In this document: one piece after another, positions 25,921 to 34,290 of the stretch
Layout of the letters: every line of letters starts with the position of its first letter
Position numbering within the stretch: the first letter of the stretch is position 1
From: Chryseobacterium vaccae
Lineage (GTDB): Bacteria > Bacteroidota > Bacteroidia > Flavobacteriales > Weeksellaceae
DNA length: 64,000 nt
Assembly (NCBI RefSeq): GCF_009602705.1
Contig: NZ_VSWH01000001.1
Span: 496,001-560,000, forward strand
Direction of reading: 5' to 3'
Translations under genes and position numbers: made by a program
The notes under the pieces: model-generated
The model's input: only the letters and a program-made list of their open reading frames with translations
Database searches by the model: none
What the model was told of the DNA's origin: nothing

Positions 25921-26565
25921 ATGAACAATGCATTCAACAGAATTCTGGCCCTGAGCCTGATTTTAATTTCACTACTATCTGTTAACGCACAACAAAAAAG
26001 AAACATGGAAAACACAGCATTATTAATTATCGATGTACAGAATGATTATTTCCCAGGAGGGAAAATGACGCTTGAAGGAGCTGAACGGGCTGGCAGAAAA
26101 GCACAGGAGATACTGAGGTTCTTCAGAAAAAATCATCTCCAGGTTGTTCATATCAGGCATATTGACGAGAGTAAAGAGGCTACTTTTTTTCTTCCTAATA
26201 CAGCAGGATCTGAAATCAATACCTTGGTTGCCCCTGAGGCTAATGAAAAAGTGATTATCAAACACTTCCCGAACAGCTTCCGAGAAACAGGTCTTCTGGA
26301 ACACCTGCAAAAAAGCGGGATCAAAAATCTGGTGATCACCGGAATGATGACGGATGTCTGCGTAGAATCAACGACAAGGGCCGCTTTTGATTTAGGTTTT
26401 AATAATACCATTATCGGAGACGCTATAGCAACAAGAGATCGTGAGCTGAACGGAAAAATTGTAAAAGCGGAAGAAATCCAAAGGTCGTTTCTCGCAGGAA
26501 TTTCAGCATTAGGAGGTTTGTATGCCCGTGTTGCAGATGCTGAAGATTTTATCAACGGAAAATAA
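25921..26565 (+). CDS. isochorismatase-family cysteine hydrolase with a signal peptide
   Basis: A 214-residue hydrolase of the isochorismatase (cysteine hydrolase) superfamily. The catalytic triad is Asp38 (LLIIDVQNDYF), Lys114 (VIIKHFPNSF) and Cys147 (GMMTDVCVEST). The N-terminal 24 residues are a clear signal peptide (ALSLILISLLSVNAQ), so it is exported, unusual for a superfamily whose members are mostly cytoplasmic. Likely substrates are amides or ureido compounds, but none can be named. An ATG at residue 29 (MENTALLIID) would give a cytoplasmic form. The Crp/Fnr regulator gene directly downstream may control it. Confidence 0.85.
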   Translation: MNNAFNRILALSLILISLLSVNAQQKRNMENTALLIIDVQNDYFPGGKMTLEGAERAGRKAQEILRFFRKNHLQVVHIRHIDESKEATFFLPNTAGSEINTLVAPEANEKVIIKHFPNSFRETGLLEHLQKSGIKNLVITGMMTDVCVESTTRAAFDLGFNNTIIGDAIATRDRELNGKIVKAEEIQRSFLAGISALGGLYARVADAEDFINGK

Positions 26566-26588
26566 TCCTGTCTGAAAAAGAGTTTAGT

Positions 26589-26619
26589 AAAGATACCTGT
26601 TTGAAATATAGGTATCTTT
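26589..26619 (+). terminator. intrinsic terminator after the isochorismatase gene
   Basis: AAAGATACC (26589-26597) pairs perfectly with GGTATCTTT (26611-26619). Only 20 bases separate it from the next start codon, so the regulator gene is probably reached by read-through or by a promoter overlapping the hairpin. Confidence 0.7.
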
Positions 26620-26639
26620 ATTCCATTATAATTCATCTA

Positions 26640-27212
26640 ATGTCTGACTTGCTGTATAAAAATATCACCAGATACATCCCTCTTTCCGATGAAGAATTCG
26701 GGAGGTTTGCTGAACCCTTTAAACTCAGAAAGTATAAAAAGAAAGAGATTGTCCTGAAAGAAGGTGAGTGTTGTCATTTCGAAGGTTTTGTGCTGAATGG
26801 CTGTTTCAAAGTGTATTATCTGAATGAGAACGGTACGGAACAAACCCTTTATTTCGCCGTTGAAGGCTGGTGGATCACAGATATAGACAGCCTGATCAAC
26901 AATGTTCCCAGCACTTTAAATATTGAAGCATTGGAGGACAGTGAAGTTCTGATGATTTCAAAAAAAGATAAGGAGCAGCTGTACGAAACCATGCCGCAGA
27001 TTGAAAAGCTTTTCAGAATCATGAATCAACAGTCATCTGTAGCACTTCAGAGAAGAATTCTTTCCCTGACGGGCAAAACTGCCGACAAACGATATTCTGA
27101 ATTTCTGGAGAAGTATCCCGGACTGGAACAGAGGATTACCCAACAGCAGGCAGCCTCTTATCTGGGGATTACTCACGAATTTTTAAGTAAAATCAGAAAA
27201 AAACTGCGCTGA
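26640..27212 (+). CDS. Crp/Fnr-family transcriptional regulator
   Basis: A protein of about 190 residues with a cyclic-nucleotide-binding fold (residues 20-115, including KKEIVLKEGECCHFEGFVLNGCFKVYYL and GTEQTLYFAVEGWWITDIDSL) and a C-terminal helix-turn-helix (RITQQQAASYLGITHEFLSKIRKKLR). No iron-sulfur cysteines are placed as in Fnr, and the ligand is not predictable. The start is set at MSDLLYKNITRYI: the longer frame upstream falls inside the loop of a terminator hairpin. It is probably the regulator of the isochorismatase gene ahead of it. Confidence 0.87.
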   Translation: MSDLLYKNITRYIPLSDEEFGRFAEPFKLRKYKKKEIVLKEGECCHFEGFVLNGCFKVYYLNENGTEQTLYFAVEGWWITDIDSLINNVPSTLNIEALEDSEVLMISKKDKEQLYETMPQIEKLFRIMNQQSSVALQRRILSLTGKTADKRYSEFLEKYPGLEQRITQQQAASYLGITHEFLSKIRKKLR

Positions 27213-27239
27213 AAAAATGAGGAATATATTTTAATTATA

Positions 27240-27247
27240 TACTTTTG
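27240..27247 (+). promoter_or_regulatory. isolated -7-like element ahead of a 44-codon ORF
   Basis: TACTTTTG matches TAnnTTTG. It lies 18 bases upstream of the short ORF at 27266. No -33 TTG is present. Confidence 0.3.
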
Positions 27248-27265
27248 GAGGAAACTAAAACCTAT

Positions 27266-27400
27266 ATGAAAATTCTAATGCTGCCTTGTCTTTTCCTTTA
27301 TGAAGACCTTACGCAGGAGGCTTCAAAAAACTTAAAAGCGAAAGGTGATATAGAATATTTCAATAGCTTGGATAGGTATTATGTATCTAGGTTATTATGA
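27266..27400 (+). CDS. short ORF or gene remnant, 44 codons
   Basis: An ATG-started frame beginning MKILMLPCLFLYEDLTQEA and ending at TGA. A GGAGG sequence lies about 16 bases upstream, further than usual. The peptide has a hydrophobic start but is too short for a typical exported protein. It resembles the first residues of a larger gene that has been cut. It fills part of the 337-bp gap between the Crp/Fnr gene and ccsBA. No family was recognised and it may not be translated. Confidence 0.3.
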   Translation: MKILMLPCLFLYEDLTQEASKNLKAKGDIEYFNSLDRYYVSRLL

Positions 27401-27521
27401 TATTTGAAATTGAATTTTTCTTAATGTTTTTCATGTTATTAAGAATGATTAAAAATAAGTAAAAGCGGCTTTAAAGTGACAAAAAACAGCTTTTTTTAAC
27501 CTCTTTATAGTTTATCATCCT

Positions 27522-27529
27522 TATTTTTG
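27522..27529 (+). promoter_or_regulatory. -7 element of the ccsBA promoter
   Basis: TATTTTTG is a full match to TAnnTTTG, 20 bases upstream of the start codon. The -33 region is only T-rich. Confidence 0.5.
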
Positions 27530-27549
27530 CATGTCAAGTATAATAAATC

Positions 27550-30500
27550 ATGAAGAAGCTCCAAGATATTCTTATCTCAACCAGAACAATGGCTGTGTTG
27601 TTACTGGTGTACGCAGGCTCGATGGCTTATGCGACGTTCCTGGAAAACGATTATGGAACGCCAACAGCAAAAGCATTAATTTATGAAGCAAAATGGTTCG
27701 AACTGATTATGGTTCTGCTCATTCTCAATTTCATAGGAAATATCGGAAGATACAGACTGTGGAAAAGAGAAAAATGGCCGGTTCTGATGTTTCACCTTGC
27801 CTTTGTATTCATCTTTATTGGTGGTGCCATTACAAGATACATCAGTTTTGAAGGCACAATGCACATCAGGGAAGGAGAAACTTCCAATGAGATCATAACG
27901 GATAAAAATTTCTTAAAAATTCAGATTGAAGAAAAAGGAGATGTTCTTAATTATCAGGATATTCCTTATCTGATGTCTCCTTTGCATAAAGACCTTAAAG
28001 CTACCTATGACTACCGTGGAAAAGAAGTAAAGGTTATTGCTAAAGAATATGTACAAAGAAAAAAAGACAGCTTAGTTGCTGAACCTAACGGAGCGGAATA
28101 TCTTCACCTGGTTTCTACAGGAAATACCGGAAGACAGAATATTTACATCAAACCGGGAGAAACAAAATCCATCAACGGAACCCTGGTAACGTTTAACAGA
28201 GCTATTGAAGGTGCTGTAGAGTTTAAAAATGAAGGCGGAAAACTGTTTATCAAAACACCGGTTGACGCTACTTTTATGACCATGGCAACGCAGGCCACCG
28301 GAAATACCAAGAAGGATGAATTCCAGCCTTTAGTATTGAGAAGTCTTTACAGCATCAATGAGTTGAAGCTGGTAGTTCCTGAAGGTCTTAAAAAAGGAAA
28401 ACTGATCGCTTTTGAAGGCGATAAAAAGAAAGACATGAATGTTCCGGATATGCTTAAAGTTGAGCTGCAGGGACCAAAAACAAAGCAGCTGGTTGAACTT
28501 TCAGTTGAAAAAGGAAACCCGAATGCCTACAAGCAGATCACAATGGATGGACTGAATATTATGCTAGGTTTCGGGCCTAAAGTATATAACACACCGTTTG
28601 CTTTAAAGCTGGATGACTTTGTGATGGAAACCTATCCGGGAAGTTCATCTCCGAGTGCTTATGAAAGCCATGTTAAAATCATTGATGGAGGTAAAGAAAC
28701 GCCTTATAAAATCTATATGAACCACGTTCTTAACCATGGCGGATACCGTTTCTTCCAGGCAAGTTTTGATCCGGACAGAATGGGTACTGTTCTTTCCGTA
28801 AACCACGATTACTGGGGAACTTTGATCTCTTACATCGGATATGCTCTTTTATTTTTAGGAATGTTCATCATTTTCTTCTGGAAAGGAACCCATTTCTGGA
28901 AACTGAATAAAATGCTGTCTGATGTTAATAAAAAGAAAGCGGCGGCAGTGCTTCTGATCTTCTTAAGCTTAGGATTGAACGCTCAGAAAATTGAAACCCA
29001 CGGGACGACTGACGGAAGCAGAGAACATGTTCATACAGAAGGAGACGGGCATAACCACGCTCCGGCTCCGGAAACTAGTGTTTCTACACAAAATTCTGCT
29101 GCATCACCGATCAATAAAATGAGAATAATCTCTCCAGATGAGATTATTGCAAGAAACAAGATCAGTAAAGAACATGCAGATAAATTCGGATACCTTCTGG
29201 TTCAGAATATTGAAGGAAGAATTGTTCCGATGAACACGCAGGCACTGGAAGTTCTGAGAAAACTATACAAGCATGACCGCTTTAAAGGAACCGACGGAAA
29301 ATCCCTGGATGCCAACCAGTGGTTCCTGTCTATTAATACCGATACAGAAAGCTGGACAGCTGTCCCTTTGATTAGTGTTGGAGCCGTAAAATCACTTCTG
29401 GAAAAAGCCAAAGCCAATGAAGACGGATATACTTCTCTGCTTAATCTTTTCCCGATTGATAAAAAAACAGGGATGATGACCTATGTTCTGGAAAGAGACT
29501 ATAATATTGCATTTGCCAAAAAGCCTGCAGAACAGTCAGAATATGACAAACAGCTGATTAAACTTAACGAACGGGTTCAGATCTTCAATGAGTTTTTCAG
29601 TGGCCAGTTCATGAGAATTGTTCCTGTGAAAAATGATGCCAACCATACATGGCATTCATGGCTTGACCAGAAACTGGAGCCGGATATGGAATCTCAACAG
29701 GTAATGGGACCATATTTTGCCGAAATCCTACAGGCACAGAAATCAGGAGACTGGAGTAAAGCTGATGCTGAATTGGCGAAACTTTCAGATTATCAGCAGA
29801 AATGGGGGAAAGCTGTTGTTCCTTCAAAATCTAAAGTAGATCTTGAAGTGTTCATGAATAAGGTGAACATCAACTTTAAGCTATTGATTTTCTATACCAT
29901 TATCGGAGGATTATTGATGATTTTAGGATTTGTTGAACTGTTTAAACCTAACAAGAAATTAAATAAGGCAATTAAAGCCATCATCATATTAGGGGCAATA
30001 GGATATGTGTTCCATTTCCTTGGGCTTATCGCACGCTGGTATATTTCTGGACACGCACCTTGGAGTAACGGATATGAAGCGATTATCTTTATTTCATGGG
30101 TAGGTATCACGGCAGGATTCCTTCTGTACAGAAATGCCAATGCTCTGATTCCGGCAGCTGGATTTATGGTAGCAGTTATCATGATGGGGTTTGCTCATGG
30201 CGGTTCAGCACTTGATCCACAGATCACTCCGCTGGTTCCGGTATTGAAATCATACTGGCTGATCGTTCACGTGGCTATTATTGTATCCAGTTATGGATTC
30301 TTTGCACTGTCTATGATTATTGCGGTAATCAGTCTGGTATTCTATATTATTTCCGATAAACCTACTTATAAAATACATCATGATACCACGTTGAAAGAAC
30401 TGGTTATTGTATCTGAAATGTCTCTTACTATAGGTCTTTTTGCCTTAACCGTCGGAAACTTCCTTGGAGGGATCTGGGCCAACGAATCATGGGGGAGATA

Positions 30501-30801
30501 CTGGAGCTGGGACCCGAAGGAAACATGGGCTTTTATCTCCATTATGGTGTATGCGTTTGTACTGCACATGAGACTGGTACCAGGATTGAGAAGCAGATGG
30601 GCATTCCACATAGCAACAATGTTCGCATTCTGTTCAATGGTAATGACCTATTTTGGAGTAAACTATTACTTAAGCGGACTTCATTCTTATGCAGCAGGAG
30701 ACCCTGTTCCGGTTCCGGCCTGGGTATATATTGGAGTAGGAACAATGATTTTACTAGCGGTAGTTTCTTATTTCAAGTTCAAAGTATTGAACAAAAAATA
30801 A
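27550..30801 (+). CDS. ccsBA: fused cytochrome c biogenesis protein ResB-CcsA (cytochrome c synthase)
   Basis: A 1083-residue membrane protein that joins both system II haem-handling subunits. The first third is ResB/CcsB-like: membrane segments (TMAVLLLVYAGSMAYATFLENDYGTPTAK, LIMVLLILNFIGNIGRYRLW) and a large periplasmic domain. After about residue 770 comes CcsA/ResC, with many membrane segments and the tryptophan-rich haem-binding motif WGRYWSWDPKETWAF. Conserved histidines flank it (ARWYISGHAPWSNGYEA, YWLIVHVAIIVSSYG). A His-rich stretch, HTEGDGHNHAP (about residue 495), lies in the periplasmic middle part and may bind metal. The fusion is the usual arrangement in Bacteroidota. It is followed by a strong terminator, so it is a single-gene unit. 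Confidence 0.93.
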   Translation: MKKLQDILISTRTMAVLLLVYAGSMAYATFLENDYGTPTAKALIYEAKWFELIMVLLILNFIGNIGRYRLWKREKWPVLMFHLAFVFIFIGGAITRYISFEGTMHIREGETSNEIITDKNFLKIQIEEKGDVLNYQDIPYLMSPLHKDLKATYDYRGKEVKVIAKEYVQRKKDSLVAEPNGAEYLHLVSTGNTGRQNIYIKPGETKSINGTLVTFNRAIEGAVEFKNEGGKLFIKTPVDATFMTMATQATGNTKKDEFQPLVLRSLYSINELKLVVPEGLKKGKLIAFEGDKKKDMNVPDMLKVELQGPKTKQLVELSVEKGNPNAYKQITMDGLNIMLGFGPKVYNTPFALKLDDFVMETYPGSSSPSAYESHVKIIDGGKETPYKIYMNHVLNHGGYRFFQASFDPDRMGTVLSVNHDYWGTLISYIGYALLFLGMFIIFFWKGTHFWKLNKMLSDVNKKKAAAVLLIFLSLGLNAQKIETHGTTDGSREHVHTEGDGHNHAPAPETSVSTQNSAASPINKMRIISPDEIIARNKISKEHADKFGYLLVQNIEGRIVPMNTQALEVLRKLYKHDRFKGTDGKSLDANQWFLSINTDTESWTAVPLISVGAVKSLLEKAKANEDGYTSLLNLFPIDKKTGMMTYVLERDYNIAFAKKPAEQSEYDKQLIKLNERVQIFNEFFSGQFMRIVPVKNDANHTWHSWLDQKLEPDMESQQVMGPYFAEILQAQKSGDWSKADAELAKLSDYQQKWGKAVVPSKSKVDLEVFMNKVNINFKLLIFYTIIGGLLMILGFVELFKPNKKLNKAIKAIIILGAIGYVFHFLGLIARWYISGHAPWSNGYEAIIFISWVGITAGFLLYRNANALIPAAGFMVAVIMMGFAHGGSALDPQITPLVPVLKSYWLIVHVAIIVSSYGFFALSMIIAVISLVFYIISDKPTYKIHHDTTLKELVIVSEMSLTIGLFALTVGNFLGGIWANESWGRYWSWDPKETWAFISIMVYAFVLHMRLVPGLRSRWAFHIATMFAFCSMVMTYFGVNYYLSGLHSYAAGDPVPVPAWVYIGVGTMILLAVVSYFKFKVLNKK

Positions 30802-30822
30802 AATTATAAAACAATACAATCT

Positions 30823-30856
30823 AAATCCCGGAATTCATGTTCCGGGATTTTTTATG
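30823..30856 (+). terminator. intrinsic terminator after ccsBA
   Basis: AAATCCCGGAA (30823-30833) pairs perfectly with TTCCGGGATTT (30840-30850) over a six-base loop, followed by a T-run. Confidence 0.85.
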
Positions 30857-31054
30857 CAATGAAGCGGGGTGTAGTTGTATATTTTCAAAATAGACTAGAT
30901 ACAATGCTTGCTGATTTTATTATTTCACATCCAAAATTCCTTGCACCAGGCACCTATCCGAACCTATTAAAAAAATCATATTTTGTGATTCATCGTATAG
31001 AATTAATTTGTATCTTTATGATATCAAAATAATATCAAATTAAAATTTACTGTT

Positions 31055-31921
31055 ATGGAAAAAATTTTAAAACCGATGTCAGGGTATCTTACCTTAGTGA
31101 TCTGCCTGGTTCTGTTTGTAGCATCAATCTATCTTTTTATTTCCGGAGTTGATCAAAGCATTCCGCTTGTAGCCATTGCTATGTTGTGTTTTCTGTTGTC
31201 CTGTTTTTTCTTAAAAGGTCTGATGATTATTCAGCCGAACCATTCAAGAGTGCTCAACTTCTTTGGCCGCTATGTGGGAACTGTAAAGGATAACGGATTG
31301 TTTTTTATCAACCCTTTATATTCATCCCAAAAGATGTCTTTGCGTTCAGAGAACCTACAGGGTCAGACTTTGAAAGTCAATGACAAAATGGGGAATCCTA
31401 TTGAAATTGCCGTGGTAATGGTCTGGAAAGTAGGAGATACCTATAAAGCTGCATTTGATGTAGAGCGTTATTCAGACTTTGTGAAAATGCAGAGTGAAGC
31501 CGCAGTACGTCATCTGGCAATGAGTTTCCCTTATGACAATCTGGAAGATGATCATGCACCAATTACTTTAAGGGAAGGCGGTGATAAGATCAACTCTATT
31601 TTGGAGCAGGAACTTACAGACCGTCTTTCAAAAGCGGGAATTATTATTCAGGAAGCGAGGATTTCCCACCTGGCTTATGCTTCGGAAATTGCTGGTGCCA
31701 TGCTTCAGAGACAACAGGCAACAGCTATCGTAGCCGCAAGAACTAAGATTGTAGAAGGTGCTGTAGGAATGGTAGATCTTGCATTGAAAAAACTTTCTGA
31801 AGAAAATATTGTGGAACTTGATGATGAAAGAAAAGCAGCAATGGTAAGCAACTTAATGGTGGTTTTATGTGGTGAAAAAGCAGCAACTCCCATTTTGAAT
31901 GCAGGTACACTTTACAATTAA
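31055..31921 (+). CDS. SPFH/Band 7 domain membrane protein
   Basis: A 288-residue protein with two N-terminal membrane segments (LTLVICLVLFVASIYLFISGV and LVAIAMLCFLLSCFFLKGLMII) followed by an SPFH (stomatin/prohibitin/flotillin/HflK) domain: MIIQPNHSRVLNFFGRYVGTVKDNGLFFINPLYSSQKMSLR, then IAVVMVWKVGDTYKAAFDVERYSDFVKMQSEAAVRHLA. These proteins form rings on membranes and scaffold other enzymes. It is followed 85 bp later by an Arc-like DNA-binding protein in the same direction, an arrangement that recurs in Bacteroidota. Confidence 0.88.
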   Translation: MEKILKPMSGYLTLVICLVLFVASIYLFISGVDQSIPLVAIAMLCFLLSCFFLKGLMIIQPNHSRVLNFFGRYVGTVKDNGLFFINPLYSSQKMSLRSENLQGQTLKVNDKMGNPIEIAVVMVWKVGDTYKAAFDVERYSDFVKMQSEAAVRHLAMSFPYDNLEDDHAPITLREGGDKINSILEQELTDRLSKAGIIIQEARISHLAYASEIAGAMLQRQQATAIVAARTKIVEGAVGMVDLALKKLSEENIVELDDERKAAMVSNLMVVLCGEKAATPILNAGTLYN

Positions 31922-32005
31922 TGTGAACAATTAATTATTACATTGTAAGACTGATTTTCTCTGTCTTACAATAATTCAGATCATCATCTTAGAGAAATTT
32001 AGAAA

Positions 32006-32197
32006 ATGAAATCAGAAAAAACTCACAACTCTTCAGAAAGTAAAAGTAAAAAATCCTTCGTCATAAGGATTGATGATTCTACGTACAAACTTCTGGAGAA
32101 ATGGGCCAATGATGAGTTCAGGAGCGTAAACGGGCAGATTGAATATCTGCTGCATCAGAGTTTGGTGAATTCAGGAAGAAAGAAAAAGGAAGAGTAA
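32006..32197 (+). CDS. Arc-like ribbon-helix-helix protein
   Basis: A 63-residue basic protein. The core KKSFVIRIDDSTYKLLEKWANDEFRSVNGQIEYLLHQSLVNSGR fits the Arc/MetJ ribbon-helix-helix fold: one beta-strand for DNA contact, then two helices with the conserved RSVNGQIEYLL. It is preceded by a charged Ser/Lys tail. It probably binds DNA as a dimer. No toxin gene follows, so a toxin-antitoxin role has no support here. Its partner is more likely the SPFH gene upstream. Confidence 0.8.
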   Translation: MKSEKTHNSSESKSKKSFVIRIDDSTYKLLEKWANDEFRSVNGQIEYLLHQSLVNSGRKKKEE

Positions 32198-32255
32198 AAG
32201 GTTGAATGAAGCCTTATGTTTTCAATAAAATAACCCAATCAATTAACCTTATAAC

Positions 32256-32288
32256 AAAAAAAGCAGAGATCAATTCTCTGCTTTTTTA
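32256..32288. terminator. bidirectional terminator between convergent small genes
   Basis: AAAAAAGCAGAG (32257-32268) pairs perfectly with CTCTGCTTTTTT (32276-32287) over a seven-base loop. It has A- and T-runs suited to both directions and overlaps the stop codon of the 51-residue protein gene. Confidence 0.85.
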
Positions 32289-32441
32289 TTTTATACAACT
32301 TTGAAGCGTATCGGCTCCAAAATAGAAGATCACGAGCCAGATCAAACCTTTAATGGTAAAAAAAGCAAATCCTGCCCATCCCACACGCTTGAACCACTTC
32401 ATGAACTTCGAGTTGTTATTATTTTCCTGAGAATTTTCCAT
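32286..32441 (-). CDS. 51-residue membrane protein
   Basis: A short gene beginning MENSQENNNNSKF with one membrane segment (RVGWAGFAFFTIKGLIWLVIFYFGAD) and a final Cys-Ile-Lys. The support for it being real is positional: a perfect TTG-19-TATCTTTG promoter lies 20 bases ahead, a terminator coincides with its end, and it starts with ATG. No family was recognised. Asn-rich polar N-terminus and a single helix suggest a small membrane-associated regulator or stress protein. Confidence 0.65.
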   Translation of the reverse strand: MENSQENNNNSKFMKWFKRVGWAGFAFFTIKGLIWLVIFYFGADTLQSCIK

Positions 32442-32461
32442 TTCTGTTAAAAATTACCTTA

Positions 32462-32491
32462 CAAAGATAAGCATGTTTATAATTAGTCCAA
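32462..32491 (-). promoter_or_regulatory. promoter of the 51-residue protein gene
   Basis: On the minus strand this is TTG (32489-32491), 19 bases, TATCTTTG (32462-32469). It is a full consensus match, about 20 bases upstream of the start codon, divergent from the aldehyde dehydrogenase promoter. Confidence 0.7.
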
Positions 32492-32518
32492 ATAAAAAGC
32501 CAACTAAAAATTAAAATT

Positions 32519-32547
32519 TTGAGGTTCGCATAATATTTTTATCTTTA
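32519..32547 (+). promoter_or_regulatory. promoter of the amaB-like gene
   Basis: TTG (32519-32521), 18 bases, TATCTTTA (32540-32547). It differs from consensus only in the last base and lies 22 bases upstream of the start codon. Confidence 0.55.
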
Positions 32548-32569
32548 GAGGAACGAAAAGTAACATTTT

Positions 32570-34120
32570 ATGTCTAAAAAAGTAAAGGATTTCGGAATCG
32601 AAAAAACACTCAAAAATCTTGGGATCAAAGAAGAGAATAAAGGAACTTCAACAGGAGGGAAATATTTTGCTTCAGGAAAAACAATAGAAAGCTTTTCCCC
32701 CGTAGATGGCAGACTGATTGCCAAAGTAAAGACTTCCGGACAAAGTGATTATGACAAAGTAATTGAGACGGCTCAGAAGGCGTTTCAGGAATTCAGAATG
32801 ATCCCGGCTCCTAAGAGAGGGGAAATCGTAAGGCAGCTAGGCCAGAAATTAAGAGAATATAAAGACGATCTTGGGAAACTTGTTTCTTATGAAATGGGTA
32901 AGTCCCTGCAGGAAGGTCTTGGTGAAGTTCAGGAAATGATTGATATCTGTGATTTTGCAGTAGGAGTATCCAGACAGCTTCACGGGTACACCATGCACTC
33001 GGAAAGACCGGGGCACAGAATGTACGAACAATACCATCCGCTGGGTGTAGTGGGAATTATTACCGCGTTCAACTTCCCGGTAGCCGTTTGGGCATGGAAC
33101 ACTGCGTTAGCATGGATTTGCGGAAACGTTACCATCTGGAAGCCATCAGAAAAAACACCAATGTGTGCTATTGCATGCCAGAACATTATGGCAGAAGTAT
33201 TGAAGGAGAACAATCTTCCTGAAGGAATTTCAAGCGTATTGGTGGCAGATCACGAAATAGGACAGAGATTAGTGGATGACAAGAGAGTTTCATTGGTATC
33301 TTTCACCGGTTCTACAAGAGTAGGAAGAATGGTTTCTTCTAAAGTAGCAGAAAGATTCGGAAAATCAATCCTTGAACTAGGAGGAAATAACGCAATCATC
33401 ATTTCCAAAGATGCGGATATTGATATGTCTATCATCGGAGCCGTTTTCGGAGCAGTAGGAACTGCAGGACAGAGATGTACTACAACCAGAAGACTGATCA
33501 TCCACGAAAGTGTATATGATGAAGTAAAGAACAGACTGGTAAAAGCATACGGACAGTTAAAGATCGGAAATCCTCTGGATGAAAAGAACCACGTAGGACC
33601 ACTTATTGACGTTGATGCTGTTAATCAGTACGAGGAAGCAATCAAAAAATGTAAAAAAGAAGGTGGTAAATTCATCGTTGAAGGGGGTGTGCTGAGCGGA
33701 AAAGAATACGAATCAGGATGCTACGTTAAACCATGTATCGCAGAAGTGAAAAACTCTTACGAGATCGTTCAGCACGAAACATTTGCACCGATTTTATATT
33801 TAATCAAATACAAGACATTAGAAGAAGCTATTGCTATTCAGAATGATGTTCCACAAGGATTATCTTCTGCTATCATGACTCAGAATTTAAGAGAAGCAGA
33901 ATTATTCCTTTCCCAGGCAGGTTCAGACTGTGGTATTGCCAACGTAAACATCGGAACATCCGGTGCGGAAATTGGTGGTGCTTTCGGTGGTGAAAAAGAA
34001 ACAGGAGGCGGAAGAGAATCCGGTTCTGATGTCTGGAAATACTACATGAGAAGACAAACTAATACTATAAATTATACAGCTCAACTTCCTTTAGCACAAG
34101 GGATTAAGTTTGATTTGTAA
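32570..34120 (+). CDS. amaB: aldehyde dehydrogenase, ALDH7 (2-aminoadipate 6-semialdehyde dehydrogenase) type
   Basis: A 516-residue NAD-dependent dehydrogenase close to the ALDH7A1/antiquitin group, which oxidises 2-aminoadipate 6-semialdehyde (in equilibrium with piperideine-6-carboxylate) to 2-aminoadipate. Catalytic residues are Cys303 (GTAGQRCTTTRRL) and Glu269 (ILELGGNN). The coenzyme motif is FTGSTRVG. Next gene in the same direction is a lysine 6-aminotransferase whose product is this enzyme's substrate, so the pair forms the lysine-to-aminoadipate route. A terminator separates the two genes, so they can be expressed apart. Confidence 0.92.
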   Translation: MSKKVKDFGIEKTLKNLGIKEENKGTSTGGKYFASGKTIESFSPVDGRLIAKVKTSGQSDYDKVIETAQKAFQEFRMIPAPKRGEIVRQLGQKLREYKDDLGKLVSYEMGKSLQEGLGEVQEMIDICDFAVGVSRQLHGYTMHSERPGHRMYEQYHPLGVVGIITAFNFPVAVWAWNTALAWICGNVTIWKPSEKTPMCAIACQNIMAEVLKENNLPEGISSVLVADHEIGQRLVDDKRVSLVSFTGSTRVGRMVSSKVAERFGKSILELGGNNAIIISKDADIDMSIIGAVFGAVGTAGQRCTTTRRLIIHESVYDEVKNRLVKAYGQLKIGNPLDEKNHVGPLIDVDAVNQYEEAIKKCKKEGGKFIVEGGVLSGKEYESGCYVKPCIAEVKNSYEIVQHETFAPILYLIKYKTLEEAIAIQNDVPQGLSSAIMTQNLREAELFLSQAGSDCGIANVNIGTSGAEIGGAFGGEKETGGGRESGSDVWKYYMRRQTNTINYTAQLPLAQGIKFDL

Positions 34121-34146
34121 AAGTTTTAATTTAACTATGAAAATTG

Positions 34147-34191
34147 AAAATTGAGAGATTTGAAAAAATCATTAGGTCTCTCAATTTTTTT
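34147..34191 (+). terminator. intrinsic terminator after the amaB-like gene
   Basis: AAAATTGAGAGA (34147-34158) pairs perfectly with TCTCTCAATTTT (34177-34188), followed by a T-run. Confidence 0.8.
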
Positions 34192-34290
34192 AACCCAATC
34201 CCCACATTTAAAAATTAATAACCGGGAAATGATGAACCTCATTTTTTGATCTTCTGATTCCCCACTTATTAAATCACACATCAATTTATT

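Noticed and set aside
32006..32441. A toxin-antitoxin module made of the Arc-like protein and the 51-residue membrane protein
   Set aside because: The genes are convergent, separated by a bidirectional terminator and have separate promoters, unlike a toxin-antitoxin operon.
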